In this document: piece after piece, positions 29,573 to 37,666 of the stretch | Layout: each line of letters begins with the position of its first letter | How positions within the stretch are numbered: position 1 is the first letter of the stretch | DNA from: Lachnospiraceae bacterium | GTDB lineage: Bacteria; Bacillota; Clostridia; Lachnospirales; Lachnospiraceae | Assembly (NCBI GenBank): GCA_009911195.1 | Contig: QXWV01000120.1 | Coordinates: 1 to 63,171, forward strand | Direction: 5' to 3' | Length of the DNA stretch: 63,171 nucleotides | Notes under the pieces: model-generated | What the model was told of the DNA's origin: nothing | What the model saw: the letters and a program-made list of their open reading frames with translations, nothing else | Database searches by the model: none | Translations under genes and position numbers: made by a program

Positions 29573-31576
29573 ATGGAAATAAGCAGGCCGGCAGAAATTG
29601 GGAATGTAGTAATCAAAGACCGCTTTTGGGGCGAATACCAACATCTGGTGAAAGATACCGTGCTTCCGTACCAATGGGAGGTTCTCAATGACAGAATACC
29701 GGATGCCGCGCCCAGCCATGCGGTACGGAATTTCAAAATTGCGGCGGGATATGAGGAAGGCGGCTTTTATGGGGAAGTCTTTCAGGACAGCGATTTGGCT
29801 AAATGGCTGGAAGCGGCTTCCTATTGCCTGGAAATCAAGGCGAATCCGGAACTGGAAGGCATTATGGACGGAATAATTGATACCATTGTGGAAGCACAGC
29901 AGGAAAACGGCTATCTGGATACTTATTTTACTATCGGAAGACAAGATAAAGAATGGACGAATTTATACGAATGCCACGAAATGTACTGCGCAGGCCATAT
30001 GATGGAAGCGGCAGCGGCATATTATAAGGCAACAGGAAAACGGAAACTTTTGGATGCGATGTGCCGGTGTGCCAGTCATATTTCCGGCCAGTTCGGGGCA
30101 GAAGAGGGGAAGCGGCAGGGATATCCGGGCCATCAGGAGATAGAATTAGCCCTGGTAAAGCTATATGAGGCGACAGGAAGAGAAGAATACCTGAAACTGG
30201 CCGTGTTTTTTCTGGAAGAGAGGGGGAAAGAGCCGAATTATTTTTTGGATGAGTGGGAGACAAGCCGCAGAAAATGCACCTTCAAGACGGATACGCCCAC
30301 GCAAGCCCCCAATCTTTTTTATAATCAATCCCACAGGGTGGTGTATGAACAGGACTGTGCAGTGGGGCATGCTGTCAGGGCAATGTATATGTATGCGGCT
30401 ATGGCGGATGTAGCCAGGATAGAAGGGAATGTGGAAATGTACCGGGCATGCAGAAGACTTTGGGAGGATGTGGCAAACCGCCAGATGTACATTACCGGTG
30501 CGGTAGGGGCTACCCCTACGGGGGAGGCATTTACCTTTGCTTATGACCTTCCCAATGAAACGGCCTATGCGGAAACCTGTGCATCCATAGGGCTTATTTT
30601 TTTCGCGCACCGTATGCAGAGGATGGATATGGATGGCGCATATGGGGATGTGATGGAAAGGGCTTTATATAATGTGGTGCTGGGGGCTATGTCGGGGAAT
30701 GGAAAAGAGTTTTTTTATGTAAACCCGTTGGAGGTGTGGCCGGAAGTGGGAGAAAAAAATCCGGAGAGGAGACACGTGAAAGCTGCCCGCCAGAAATGGT
30801 TTGGCTGTGCGTGCTGTCCGCCCAATATTGCCAGGCTTTTGGCATCGCTGGGGCAGTATATTTATTCATGTGGCGAGGGATGCGGCTATGCAGGAAAGGC
30901 TTCTGGGCATGATATTATATTGTATGTGCACCTTTACATTGCGGGAGAGGGGACGATTGAAACAAAACAGGGGAAATACAGGGTGGTACAGGAGGGAAGC
31001 TATCCGTGGAAAGAAGAAATCCGGCTGACTATCCATGAAGTACCTGGAGAAAAAGCAGGGATTGCGCTGCGGATTCCAGGATGGTGCCATAATGTGACAG
31101 TGGAATGCAATGGGAAGCCTGCCCCATATAGAATAGAAAAAGGGTATGCCTATTTGGTGGAAGGGGGAAAGGCAGGGGACGAAATACGTTTGGTCTTTTC
31201 CATGCCTGTGGAATTCATGCAGGCCAATCCAAAAGTCCGGGCAGATGCCGGAAAGGCGGCCATTCAAAGGGGGCCAGTTATATATTGCCTGGAACAGGAG
31301 GACAACGGGGAGAACCTATCCGCGTTGAGGCTGGATACGGGCAGCCGTTTGAAAGCAGTATATAGCAGGACGGACGATATTGCGTGCAATAATAGTTTAA
31401 CAGATGAAATACCCATAGTTGTTGCAAAGGGATTCCGGATGGTGGAGGATGGCTGGGAAGGCAGCTTATACCGTCCATATATTTTGCGGGAAACGGAAGT
31501 GGAGATAAAAGCTGTGCCGTATTTTTTATGGGGAAACAGAAAAAAAGGGGAAATGCTGGTTTGGGTGAGGGTGTGA
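29573..31576 (+). CDS. GH127 beta-L-arabinofuranosidase-like enzyme
   Basis: 667 residues, cytoplasmic. (alpha/alpha)6 barrel followed by beta domains. Motifs of the cysteine-dependent, zinc-binding GH127 family are in place: AETCASIG (Glu and Cys ligands, about residue 335) and CACCPPNIARLLASLG (Cys pair, including the nucleophile, about 412), plus YLDTYFTIG and GHMMEAAAAYYKATG early on. Such enzymes release beta-L-arabinofuranose from plant glycans and hydroxyproline-rich glycoproteins. The start at 29573 fits the conserved leader; an ATG 12 nt upstream overlaps its binding site. Confidence 0.88.
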   Translation: MEISRPAEIGNVVIKDRFWGEYQHLVKDTVLPYQWEVLNDRIPDAAPSHAVRNFKIAAGYEEGGFYGEVFQDSDLAKWLEAASYCLEIKANPELEGIMDGIIDTIVEAQQENGYLDTYFTIGRQDKEWTNLYECHEMYCAGHMMEAAAAYYKATGKRKLLDAMCRCASHISGQFGAEEGKRQGYPGHQEIELALVKLYEATGREEYLKLAVFFLEERGKEPNYFLDEWETSRRKCTFKTDTPTQAPNLFYNQSHRVVYEQDCAVGHAVRAMYMYAAMADVARIEGNVEMYRACRRLWEDVANRQMYITGAVGATPTGEAFTFAYDLPNETAYAETCASIGLIFFAHRMQRMDMDGAYGDVMERALYNVVLGAMSGNGKEFFYVNPLEVWPEVGEKNPERRHVKAARQKWFGCACCPPNIARLLASLGQYIYSCGEGCGYAGKASGHDIILYVHLYIAGEGTIETKQGKYRVVQEGSYPWKEEIRLTIHEVPGEKAGIALRIPGWCHNVTVECNGKPAPYRIEKGYAYLVEGGKAGDEIRLVFSMPVEFMQANPKVRADAGKAAIQRGPVIYCLEQEDNGENLSALRLDTGSRLKAVYSRTDDIACNNSLTDEIPIVVAKGFRMVEDGWEGSLYRPYILRETEVEIKAVPYFLWGNRKKGEMLVWVRV

Positions 31577-31679
31577 AAGAGGAAAAAGGAGGGATGATTC
31601 GGCCTATAGTCCAGGTATGGGATGGAAAATGAGTGGAATGGCAACAACGTGCCGATGACAGACGGATTGGAGGGTATTT

Positions 31680-33265
31680 ATGACATATTATAGGAATCCT
31701 GTAATTCCGGGGTTTTATCCGGACCCCAGTATATGCAGGAAGGGGGAAGATTATTATCTGGTGAATAGCTCCTTTGAGTATTTTCCGGGGATTCCATTAT
31801 TTCATAGCAGGAATCTGGTACAGTGGAAGCAGATTGGACATGTGCTCACGAGGAAAACCCAGGCGGTGCTGGACAATTGCCCTGCTTCGGGAGGGATTTG
31901 GGCGCCGACAATAAGGTATCATGAAGGAAGGTTTTATGTATCTGCTACCAATTTCAGCCATGGGGGAAATTTCTTCGTGTGGACCGACGATATATATGGA
32001 GAGTGGTCGGAGCCGGTGTGGGTTTCCCAGAAAGGTATTGACCCATCTTTATTTTTTGATGTGGACGGCTGTGTATATTTTGCCAGCACCTATGATTTGC
32101 CGGATGGGCAAGCGATTGGGCAGTGCCGCATAGATATTAAGAACGGGGAGCGGCTGACGGAAACGAGAATCATATGGGAAGGCAGCGGAGGGAAATATCC
32201 GGAAGGCCCCCACATGTTCCGGAAAAATGGCTGGTATTATCTGATGGCCGCAGAAGGCGGAACGGAATATGGGCATATGGTGACCATTGCCAGGGGAAAA
32301 TCCCCATGGGGGCCATTCCAAAGCTGTCCGGGGAATCCGATTCTTACCCATAGGGATACAATGCTGCACCATTTCCAGGCGGTGGGGCATGGAGATATGA
32401 TAGATACCCCGGACGGGGATACATGGATGGTGTTTCACGGAATACAGACTACCCAATATATGCTTCATCATCTTGGCAGGGAAACTATGCTGGCGCCGGT
32501 TTCATGGAACGATGAGGGATGGCCTGTGGTAAATGGCGGGAAACCTGTCCTGAAAGATATGGAAGCGGTGCGGCTGCCGGGGGAGTGTGTACATCTTTTG
32601 GAAAAAGGGGAACTGGAGAGGCCAAAGGGAGAAGGGGAAATGGCGAATCTGCCGGGAAATGCGGAGGCGGAGTGGCTGTCGAAAGAATGGAATTATTTAA
32701 GAAACCCTGATATGGGCAAGTACAGTTTTACCCAACGTCCGGGTTGGCTGAAGCTCATAGGGGCAAGGCGAAGCTGGATGATTTGGATTCCCCTACATTT
32801 GCAGGAAGGCGGCAGCAATATTTTGACATGACGGCAAGTGTTTGGCTGGAAGCGGAACTAAAGGGAGAGGAAGGCGGAGCTGGATTAACGATTTTCCATA
32901 CGAACGAGCATCATTACGATTTAATGGCGACAACAAGAGAAGGGAAACCATGTGTCATATTGAGAAAAAGGGTGGGGGATATGCGAACGGAGAGTAGTCC
33001 GCTTTTTTTGCAGGGAATGGAAAAAGTGCTCCTTAAAGTGGAATCCGATAAAATGGAATACCGTTTTTGGGCGGGGGTGGATGAAAACAGCTTACATCAG
33101 GTTGGGAGCGGGCGCACACAGCTACTGTCAACGGAATGTATGGTTATGACATTTACAGGCTGCTATGTGGGGGTATTTGCAGAAGATATATGCAATGGAT
33201 GGTTTAAATGGTCTGGCGGTATATGTTATAATGAATTGCGGAACGTTATGGGCAGTAAGCAGTAA
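31680..33265 (+). pseudogene. GH43 beta-xylosidase/arabinofuranosidase with a 1-nt frameshift
   Basis: The N-terminal five-bladed propeller is intact (NPVIPGFYPDPSICRKGEDY with the catalytic Asp, GGIWAPTIRYHEGRFYV, KYPEGPHMFRKNGWYYLM with the likely acid Glu). After RPGWLKLIG the frame shifts in a GGGG run near 32760, and the C-terminal beta-sandwich continues in another frame (KAKLDDLDSPTFAGRRQQYF through ELRNVMGSKQ). Adding one base makes a 528-residue protein, the usual length of two-domain GH43 enzymes. Either a recent mutation, phase variation or an assembly error. Without it, the propeller lacks its stabilising domain. Confidence 0.85.
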
Positions 33266-33306
33266 AGCACGTTGGACAAAAAGTAGTAGGCGGAGGATAA
33301 GAGGCA

Positions 33307-33870
33307 ATGGAGTGGAAAGACGGAAAACAACGGTGTAAATGGGCAAACCCCAGCAATGATATTTATTTGCATTATCATGATAAAGAATGGGGAGTTCCCG
33401 TTTATGATGACCATAAGCTGTTTGAGATGCTTATTTTGGAATGTTTCCAGGCAGGGCTTTCATGGGAATGTGTCCTGAACAAGCAGCAGGCTTTCAGAAC
33501 AGCATTTGATGGATTTGATATTGAGAAGGTCTGCGCATATGGGGAAGAAAAAATAGCGGAACTGTGTCAAAATCCAGGGATTATCAGAAACCGTTTAAAA
33601 GTCAGGGCAGCGGTAAACAATGCCCGGGTGTTTAGGGGGATACAAAAGGAATATGGCAGTTTTTCCGACTATCTTTGGGGCTGGAACGAAGGAAAGGTTA
33701 TTTGTGAAAAGGATAAGGCCAGCTCCCCTTTATCCGATGCCATATCGAAAGACCTTAAAAAGCGTGGGATGAAATTTGTAGGGACGGTTATTATTTATGC
33801 TTATTTACAGGCAGTAGGAGTGATTTATTCCCATGAAGAAGGCTGTTTTTTAGAGCATAGGCAGATTTAG
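33307..33870 (+). CDS. tag: DNA-3-methyladenine glycosylase I
   Basis: 187 residues, full length. Contains CKWANPSNDIYLHYHDKEWG with zinc-ligand Cys and His, LFEMLILECFQAGLSWECVL, the helix-hairpin-helix region IIRNRLKVRAAVNNA, and the C-terminal zinc ligands in YSHEEGCF. It removes 3-methyladenine from alkylated DNA in base-excision repair. Preceded by GGAGG with somewhat long spacing. Stands between the glycan locus and a terminator. Confidence 0.95.
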   Translation: MEWKDGKQRCKWANPSNDIYLHYHDKEWGVPVYDDHKLFEMLILECFQAGLSWECVLNKQQAFRTAFDGFDIEKVCAYGEEKIAELCQNPGIIRNRLKVRAAVNNARVFRGIQKEYGSFSDYLWGWNEGKVICEKDKASSPLSDAISKDLKKRGMKFVGTVIIYAYLQAVGVIYSHEEGCFLEHRQI

Positions 33871-33903
33871 CAGGCGCTTGGAATGATTTGCGCCTGGTTT
33901 TGT
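33871..33903 (+). terminator. Terminator of tag
   Basis: CAGGCGC (33871-33877) pairs with GCGCCTG (33890-33896) and is followed by GTTTTGTGGTTT. The remaining gap to 34114 also holds a hairpin AAATGGGGG/CCCCCATTT near 33986-34019. Confidence 0.65.
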
Positions 33904-34114
33904 GGTTTGGAGAGTATAACCCGATACTTTAGTACCAAAGGTTTATAGAAAAATTTTCAATACCTTTTTTGCTTCAAATAGGCATAAAATGGGGGTTTGG
34001 CAGATATATGCCCCCATTTGCGCGGTGCATTAATGTTCTATCTTCCCAAATTTGCGGTATATTAATATTACATACGGGAAAAAATTCTTTAAAGGTAAGA
34101 AGGGAGAACATAAC

Positions 34115-34744
34115 ATGACGGATAAGGTAATTGAAAACAACCAGGTGGTCATCATGGGGGAAATCGTCAGCGATTTTACTTTCAGCCACGAGATATACGG
34201 GGAAGGTTTCTATATGGTGGACGTCCGCGTTGAAAGACTGAGCGATTCGATTGATATTATTCCTTTGATGGTATCGGAAAGGCTACTTGATGTAAACGGG
34301 GATTATAAAGGCATGTACATAGTGGTAAATGGACAGTTCCGTTCCTATAACCGGCACGAAGAAAGAAAAAACAAGCTGGTGCTTTCCGTGTTTGCAAGGG
34401 AAATCGACTTCGTAGATGAAATAGGGGAAAATACGAAATCCAATCAAATTTATCTGGACGGCTATATTTGTAAGGAACCGGTTTACCGGAAGACTCCTTT
34501 GGGAAGGGAAATTGCCGATTTGCTTCTGGCTGTTAACCGGCCATATGGCAAATCTGATTATATACCGTGTATCTGCTGGGGAAGGAATGCCAGATATGCC
34601 AGCAATTTTGAAGTAGGGGCGAGATGTGCTGTATGGGGCAGGATTCAAAGCCGGGAATACATGAAAAAAATTTCGGAAGAAGAACTGGAAAAAAGAATCG
34701 CCTATGAGGTTTCCGTGAGCAAATTGGAGCTGATGGAGGATTAA
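34115..34744 (+). CDS. Single-stranded-DNA-binding-like OB-fold protein
   Basis: 209 residues with two OB-type segments: NNQVVIMGEIVSDFTFSHE at the N-terminus and NQIYLDGYICKEPVYRKTPLG with ADLLLAVNRPYGKSDYIPC and CWGRNARYASNFEVGARC in the second half. The latter resembles the SSB core (G-R-E...W...A). Such SSB-related proteins are common in clostridia and may bind DNA. Start chosen at 34115 by GAAGGGAGA. The acidic SSB tail (DDDIPF-like) is not present, so it is probably not the main SSB. Confidence 0.7.
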   Translation: MTDKVIENNQVVIMGEIVSDFTFSHEIYGEGFYMVDVRVERLSDSIDIIPLMVSERLLDVNGDYKGMYIVVNGQFRSYNRHEERKNKLVLSVFAREIDFVDEIGENTKSNQIYLDGYICKEPVYRKTPLGREIADLLLAVNRPYGKSDYIPCICWGRNARYASNFEVGARCAVWGRIQSREYMKKISEEELEKRIAYEVSVSKLELMED

Positions 34745-34751
34745 GAAGTAG

Positions 34752-34780
34752 TTGATTCCTGCTTATTTCTGTGTTAGTAT
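34752..34780 (+). promoter_or_regulatory. Promoter for the CobA-like gene
   Basis: -35 TTGATT and -10 TAGTAT separated by 17 nt, giving a long 5' UTR of about 115 nt. Confidence 0.5.
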
Positions 34781-34901
34781 AACCTATATATCGTTGATAG
34801 GCAAAGCGTACAGAACAGTGCGGAACAACATTTGATTCCAGCACAGGATTACTTTAGCGCGGACTGCAGTGTAATGATAGCAGCATATATAGGAGCCGGA
34901 T

Positions 34902-35390
34902 ATGGAAAGAGGAACAATACATATTTACAGCGGAGATGGGCATGGAAAGTCGCCGGCAGCTTTAGGAAGGGCTGTTACGATGGCATGCCAGGGCAAAAAT
35001 GTAGTCATTATTCAGTTCTTGAAGGGAAAGGGCCTGGAAGACTCGGAATTTTTGAGAAGGCTGGAACCGGAAATTAAACTGTTCCGTTTTGAAAAATCGG
35101 ATGGGAACTATGCAGAATTGTCCGAGGAGCAAAAAGCGGATGAAATTATGAACATCAGGAACGGCCTTAATTTTGCGAAAAAGGTGCTTTGTACAGGAGG
35201 ATGCGACCTTCTTATCATGGATGAAGTGCTGAGGCTGATTGATAACCAGATTATTACAGTGGAAGAACTGAGAACATTGTTGGATATGCGTGCGGATGAG
35301 TCTATGAATATCATTATGACAGGGATAACGCTGAATGATGAAGTCTGCAAGCTGGCAGACGAGGTTACCAGGCTGGAAAATATAAAATAA
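34902..35390 (+). CDS. CobA/BtuR-type corrinoid adenosyltransferase
   Basis: 162 residues, a little shorter than typical CobA (about 190). N-terminal P-loop IYSGDGHGKSPAALGRA, strand VVIIQFLKGKG, then CDLLIMDEVLRLIDNQI with the conserved DE and a C-terminal strand MNIIMTGITLNDEVCKLAD. The family transfers adenosyl from ATP to cob(I)alamin. The P-loop reads GDGHGKS rather than the usual G-GKGKT, so a diverged substrate use is possible. Monocistronic. Confidence 0.75.
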   Translation: MERGTIHIYSGDGHGKSPAALGRAVTMACQGKNVVIIQFLKGKGLEDSEFLRRLEPEIKLFRFEKSDGNYAELSEEQKADEIMNIRNGLNFAKKVLCTGGCDLLIMDEVLRLIDNQIITVEELRTLLDMRADESMNIIMTGITLNDEVCKLADEVTRLENIK

Positions 35391-35442
35391 ATGCAATGGT
35401 TCAGATATTTGGATTGGCGCATATAATATGGGAAAACCACCG

Positions 35443-35471
35443 TTGACAGCTTGTTAATAGGGTGTTATGAT
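35443..35471 (+). promoter_or_regulatory. Strong sigma-A promoter
   Basis: -35 TTGACA (35443-35448) and -10 TATGAT (35466-35471) with a 17-nt spacer. Together with the terminator at 35738 it defines a short transcript of about 290 nt. Confidence 0.75.
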
Positions 35472-35550
35472 AATTCCATAGTAGAAAAGAGATAGAGGTT
35501 GCGTATTTTATCAGTAGTTTTTTGGATGTGGCAGGCACAGGGGAAGGAAA

Positions 35551-35733
35551 ATGAAAGGAAAAGACGCCGAAAGGGCAGGATGGCGCTGCAGTTTTGCCCT
35601 TGGGTATACAGTGAATAACTGTATAACTGTCATCAATAGGATGGAGCGCTATCGGAGTTTATACCCGCGGGCAGTAGAAACAGTTTTGGCATTGCAGGCC
35701 CATGCTTGCAGCGGGGTCATTGATTTGGCATAA
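35551..35733 (+). CDS. Possible 60-residue protein in a short transcription unit
   Basis: The ORF starts after GGGGAAGG and encodes a basic, Cys-containing protein (WRCSFALGYTVNNCITVINR, RYRSLYPRAVETVLALQAHA). Codon use looks like the neighbours. It is framed by its own strong promoter and terminator. No family recognised; a regulatory RNA of about 290 nt is the alternative reading of the same unit. Confidence 0.45.
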   Translation: MKGKDAERAGWRCSFALGYTVNNCITVINRMERYRSLYPRAVETVLALQAHACSGVIDLA

Positions 35734-35737
35734 ATAT

Positions 35738-35770
35738 AAGCCGGCGCGTGTTGTGTCGGCTTGTTATTTT
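35738..35770 (+). terminator. Terminator of the short transcription unit
   Basis: AAGCCG (35738-35743) pairs with CGGCTT (35757-35762), followed by GTTATTTT. Confidence 0.65.
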
Positions 35771-35779
35771 GTGCGCAAG

Positions 35780-35857
35780 GTTTCAAACACAAGTTTGTGT
35801 CTGTGCGGCATCACAAACTTGGCATGCATAAAAAGCCGTGCAGAAATGAGGTAAAAT
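35780..35857 (+). promoter_or_regulatory. Pseudoknot leader element, copy D (dapA)
   Basis: P2 AAGTTTGTG (35791-35799) with CACAAACTT (35812-35820) has a 12-nt loop. Loop CTGTGCGGC (35801-35809) pairs with GCCGTGCAG (35835-35843) through two G-U wobbles where other copies have Watson-Crick pairs. The 3' strand runs directly into AAATGAGG, the dapA ribosome binding site, with ATG at 35858. No P1 hairpin; the preceding terminator occupies that place. Confidence 0.75.
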
Positions 35858-36745
35858 ATGGCAGTTTTTAAAGGGGCTGGCGTTGCAATCGTTACGCCAT
35901 TTAAACCAAATGGAGAAGTAGACTATGAGAAATTTGCGCAATTGCTGGAATTCCAGATTAATAATGGTACGGATGCCATTATTGTGTGCGGAACAACAGG
36001 GGAATCTTCCACACTGACTCATGAAGAGCATTTGGATGTCATCAAGTACTGTGTAGAGAAGGTGGCGGGGAGAATCCCTGTGGTGGCTGGAACCGGGTCC
36101 AATTGTACGGAAACGGCAATATATCTTTCCACAGAAGCGGAGAAATACGGTGTGGATGCAGTGCTTTTAGTTTCCCCCTATTATAATAAGGCAACCCAGA
36201 AGGGGCTTTACAAACATTATAAAGCAATTGCCGATTCCATTAAGATACCGGTGATACTGTATAATGTGCCAAGCCGTACCGGATGCAATATTCTGCCGGA
36301 AACAGTGGTGAAGCTTTGTACGGAAGTTGAAAATATCGTAGGCGTTAAAGAGGCCAGTGGAAATATTTCCCAGGTAGTCAGGCTGATGGCCCTTGCAAAT
36401 GGAAAGGTGGATTTGTATTCCGGCAATGATGACCAGATTGTTCCATTGCTTTCTATGGGCGGAAAAGGGGTTATATCCGTTTTGTCCAACGTGGCGCCCA
36501 GGCAGACCCATGATATATGTGAGAAGTTCTTCAATGGGGATGTGGAAGGAAGCTGTAAGCTTCAGTTGCAAGCGGCAGAACTTTGTGACGCGCTGTTCTG
36601 TGAGGTGAACCCTATTCCGGTGAAGAAAGCGCTGGATTTGATGGGGATGGAGGTGGGGACATTGCGTATGCCTTTGACGGAAATGGATGAGGCTAATGTG
36701 CCCAGGCTGGAAAAAGCCATGAAGAATTTTGGGATTATTTCGTAA
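35858..36745 (+). CDS. dapA: 4-hydroxy-tetrahydrodipicolinate synthase
   Basis: 295 residues, a complete TIM barrel. Motifs include GAGVAIVTPF at the N-terminus, GTTGESSTLTHEEH (pyruvate-binding Thr pair), YNVPSRTG with the catalytic Tyr and GVKEASGN with the Schiff-base Lys. It condenses pyruvate and aspartate semialdehyde, the first committed step to lysine and diaminopimelate. dapB follows 83 nt later on the same strand. Confidence 0.97.
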   Translation: MAVFKGAGVAIVTPFKPNGEVDYEKFAQLLEFQINNGTDAIIVCGTTGESSTLTHEEHLDVIKYCVEKVAGRIPVVAGTGSNCTETAIYLSTEAEKYGVDAVLLVSPYYNKATQKGLYKHYKAIADSIKIPVILYNVPSRTGCNILPETVVKLCTEVENIVGVKEASGNISQVVRLMALANGKVDLYSGNDDQIVPLLSMGGKGVISVLSNVAPRQTHDICEKFFNGDVEGSCKLQLQAAELCDALFCEVNPIPVKKALDLMGMEVGTLRMPLTEMDEANVPRLEKAMKNFGIIS

Positions 36746-36828
36746 AATAGACAGAATGAAACGAGGGTTACGAATATTGTGCCTGCGGCTCGAAGTCCGC
36801 AGGTTGAGAGAAAGGCATGGTTATTAAG

Positions 36829-37584
36829 ATGATAAAAGTAATTATGCACGGCTGCAATGGAAAAATGGGGCAGACAATAACTGGTTTGATTGCGGCGGAT
36901 GAAGAAATAGAAATCGTAGCAGGGGTGGATGCTTTCGATGATAGCAGGAATACATATCCGGTATTTAAGAGTATTGAACTTTGTAATATAGAGGCGGATG
37001 CGGTGATAGACTTCAGCAGTGCTCCGGCAGTGGATGGGCTTCTGGATTATTGTGTGGAGAAGAAAATGCCCTGTGTCCTGTGTACTACCGGGCTGTCGGA
37101 GGGGCAGCTTAGGAAAGTGGAAGAGGCCAGTAAAGAAACTGCTATTTTAAAATCAGCGAATATGTCATTGGGAATCAATATGTTTTTAAAGCTGTTAAAA
37201 GAGGCGGCAGGAGTGCTGGCACCGGCGGGGTTCGATATTGAGATTGTGGAAAAGCACCATAATAAAAAGGTGGATGCCCCCAGCGGAACAGCGCTTGCCC
37301 TGGCGGATTCCATCAATGAGGAACTGGACAATGCGTATGAATACGTATATGACAGGAGCGGGCGGAGGATGCAGCGCCCGGCAAAAGAAATCGGGCTTTC
37401 GGCAGTCAGGGGAGGTACGATTGTAGGGGAGCACGATGTGATTTTCGCAGGGTCGGATGAAGTGATTACTTTTTCCCATACGGCATATTCCAAAGCTGTT
37501 TTTGGGAAAGGGGCGATTGAGGCAGCCAAATTCCTGGCGGGGAAACCGGCGGGAAGGTATGATATGAGCGATGTGATTGGATAG
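36829..37584 (+). CDS. dapB: 4-hydroxy-tetrahydrodipicolinate reductase
   Basis: 251 residues. Nucleotide-binding IMHGCNGKMGQTI at the N-terminus, DFSSAPA, CTTGL and the catalytic/substrate motif EKHHNKKVDAPSGTALALAD. Reduces HTPA with NAD(P)H in the lysine/DAP pathway, directly after DapA. Start is uncertain: 36829 matches the usual family N-terminus (MIKV), whereas 36817 is another ATG. The purine-rich site (GAGAAAGG) is too close to one and rather far from the other. Confidence 0.95.
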   Translation: MIKVIMHGCNGKMGQTITGLIAADEEIEIVAGVDAFDDSRNTYPVFKSIELCNIEADAVIDFSSAPAVDGLLDYCVEKKMPCVLCTTGLSEGQLRKVEEASKETAILKSANMSLGINMFLKLLKEAAGVLAPAGFDIEIVEKHHNKKVDAPSGTALALADSINEELDNAYEYVYDRSGRRMQRPAKEIGLSAVRGGTIVGEHDVIFAGSDEVITFSHTAYSKAVFGKGAIEAAKFLAGKPAGRYDMSDVIG

Positions 37585-37666
37585 GATAATGGAGGATATG
37601 GTCCGGCATTTGGCCGGCACGAACATTGCTGCACAGATGATAGCCAATAGGGAAGGAGCAGGGGGC

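Noticed and set aside
35478-35770. 6S RNA or RNase P RNA
   Set aside because: The conserved RNase P blocks and the long central-bubble hairpin of 6S RNA are not recognisable; a small ORF fits at least as well.
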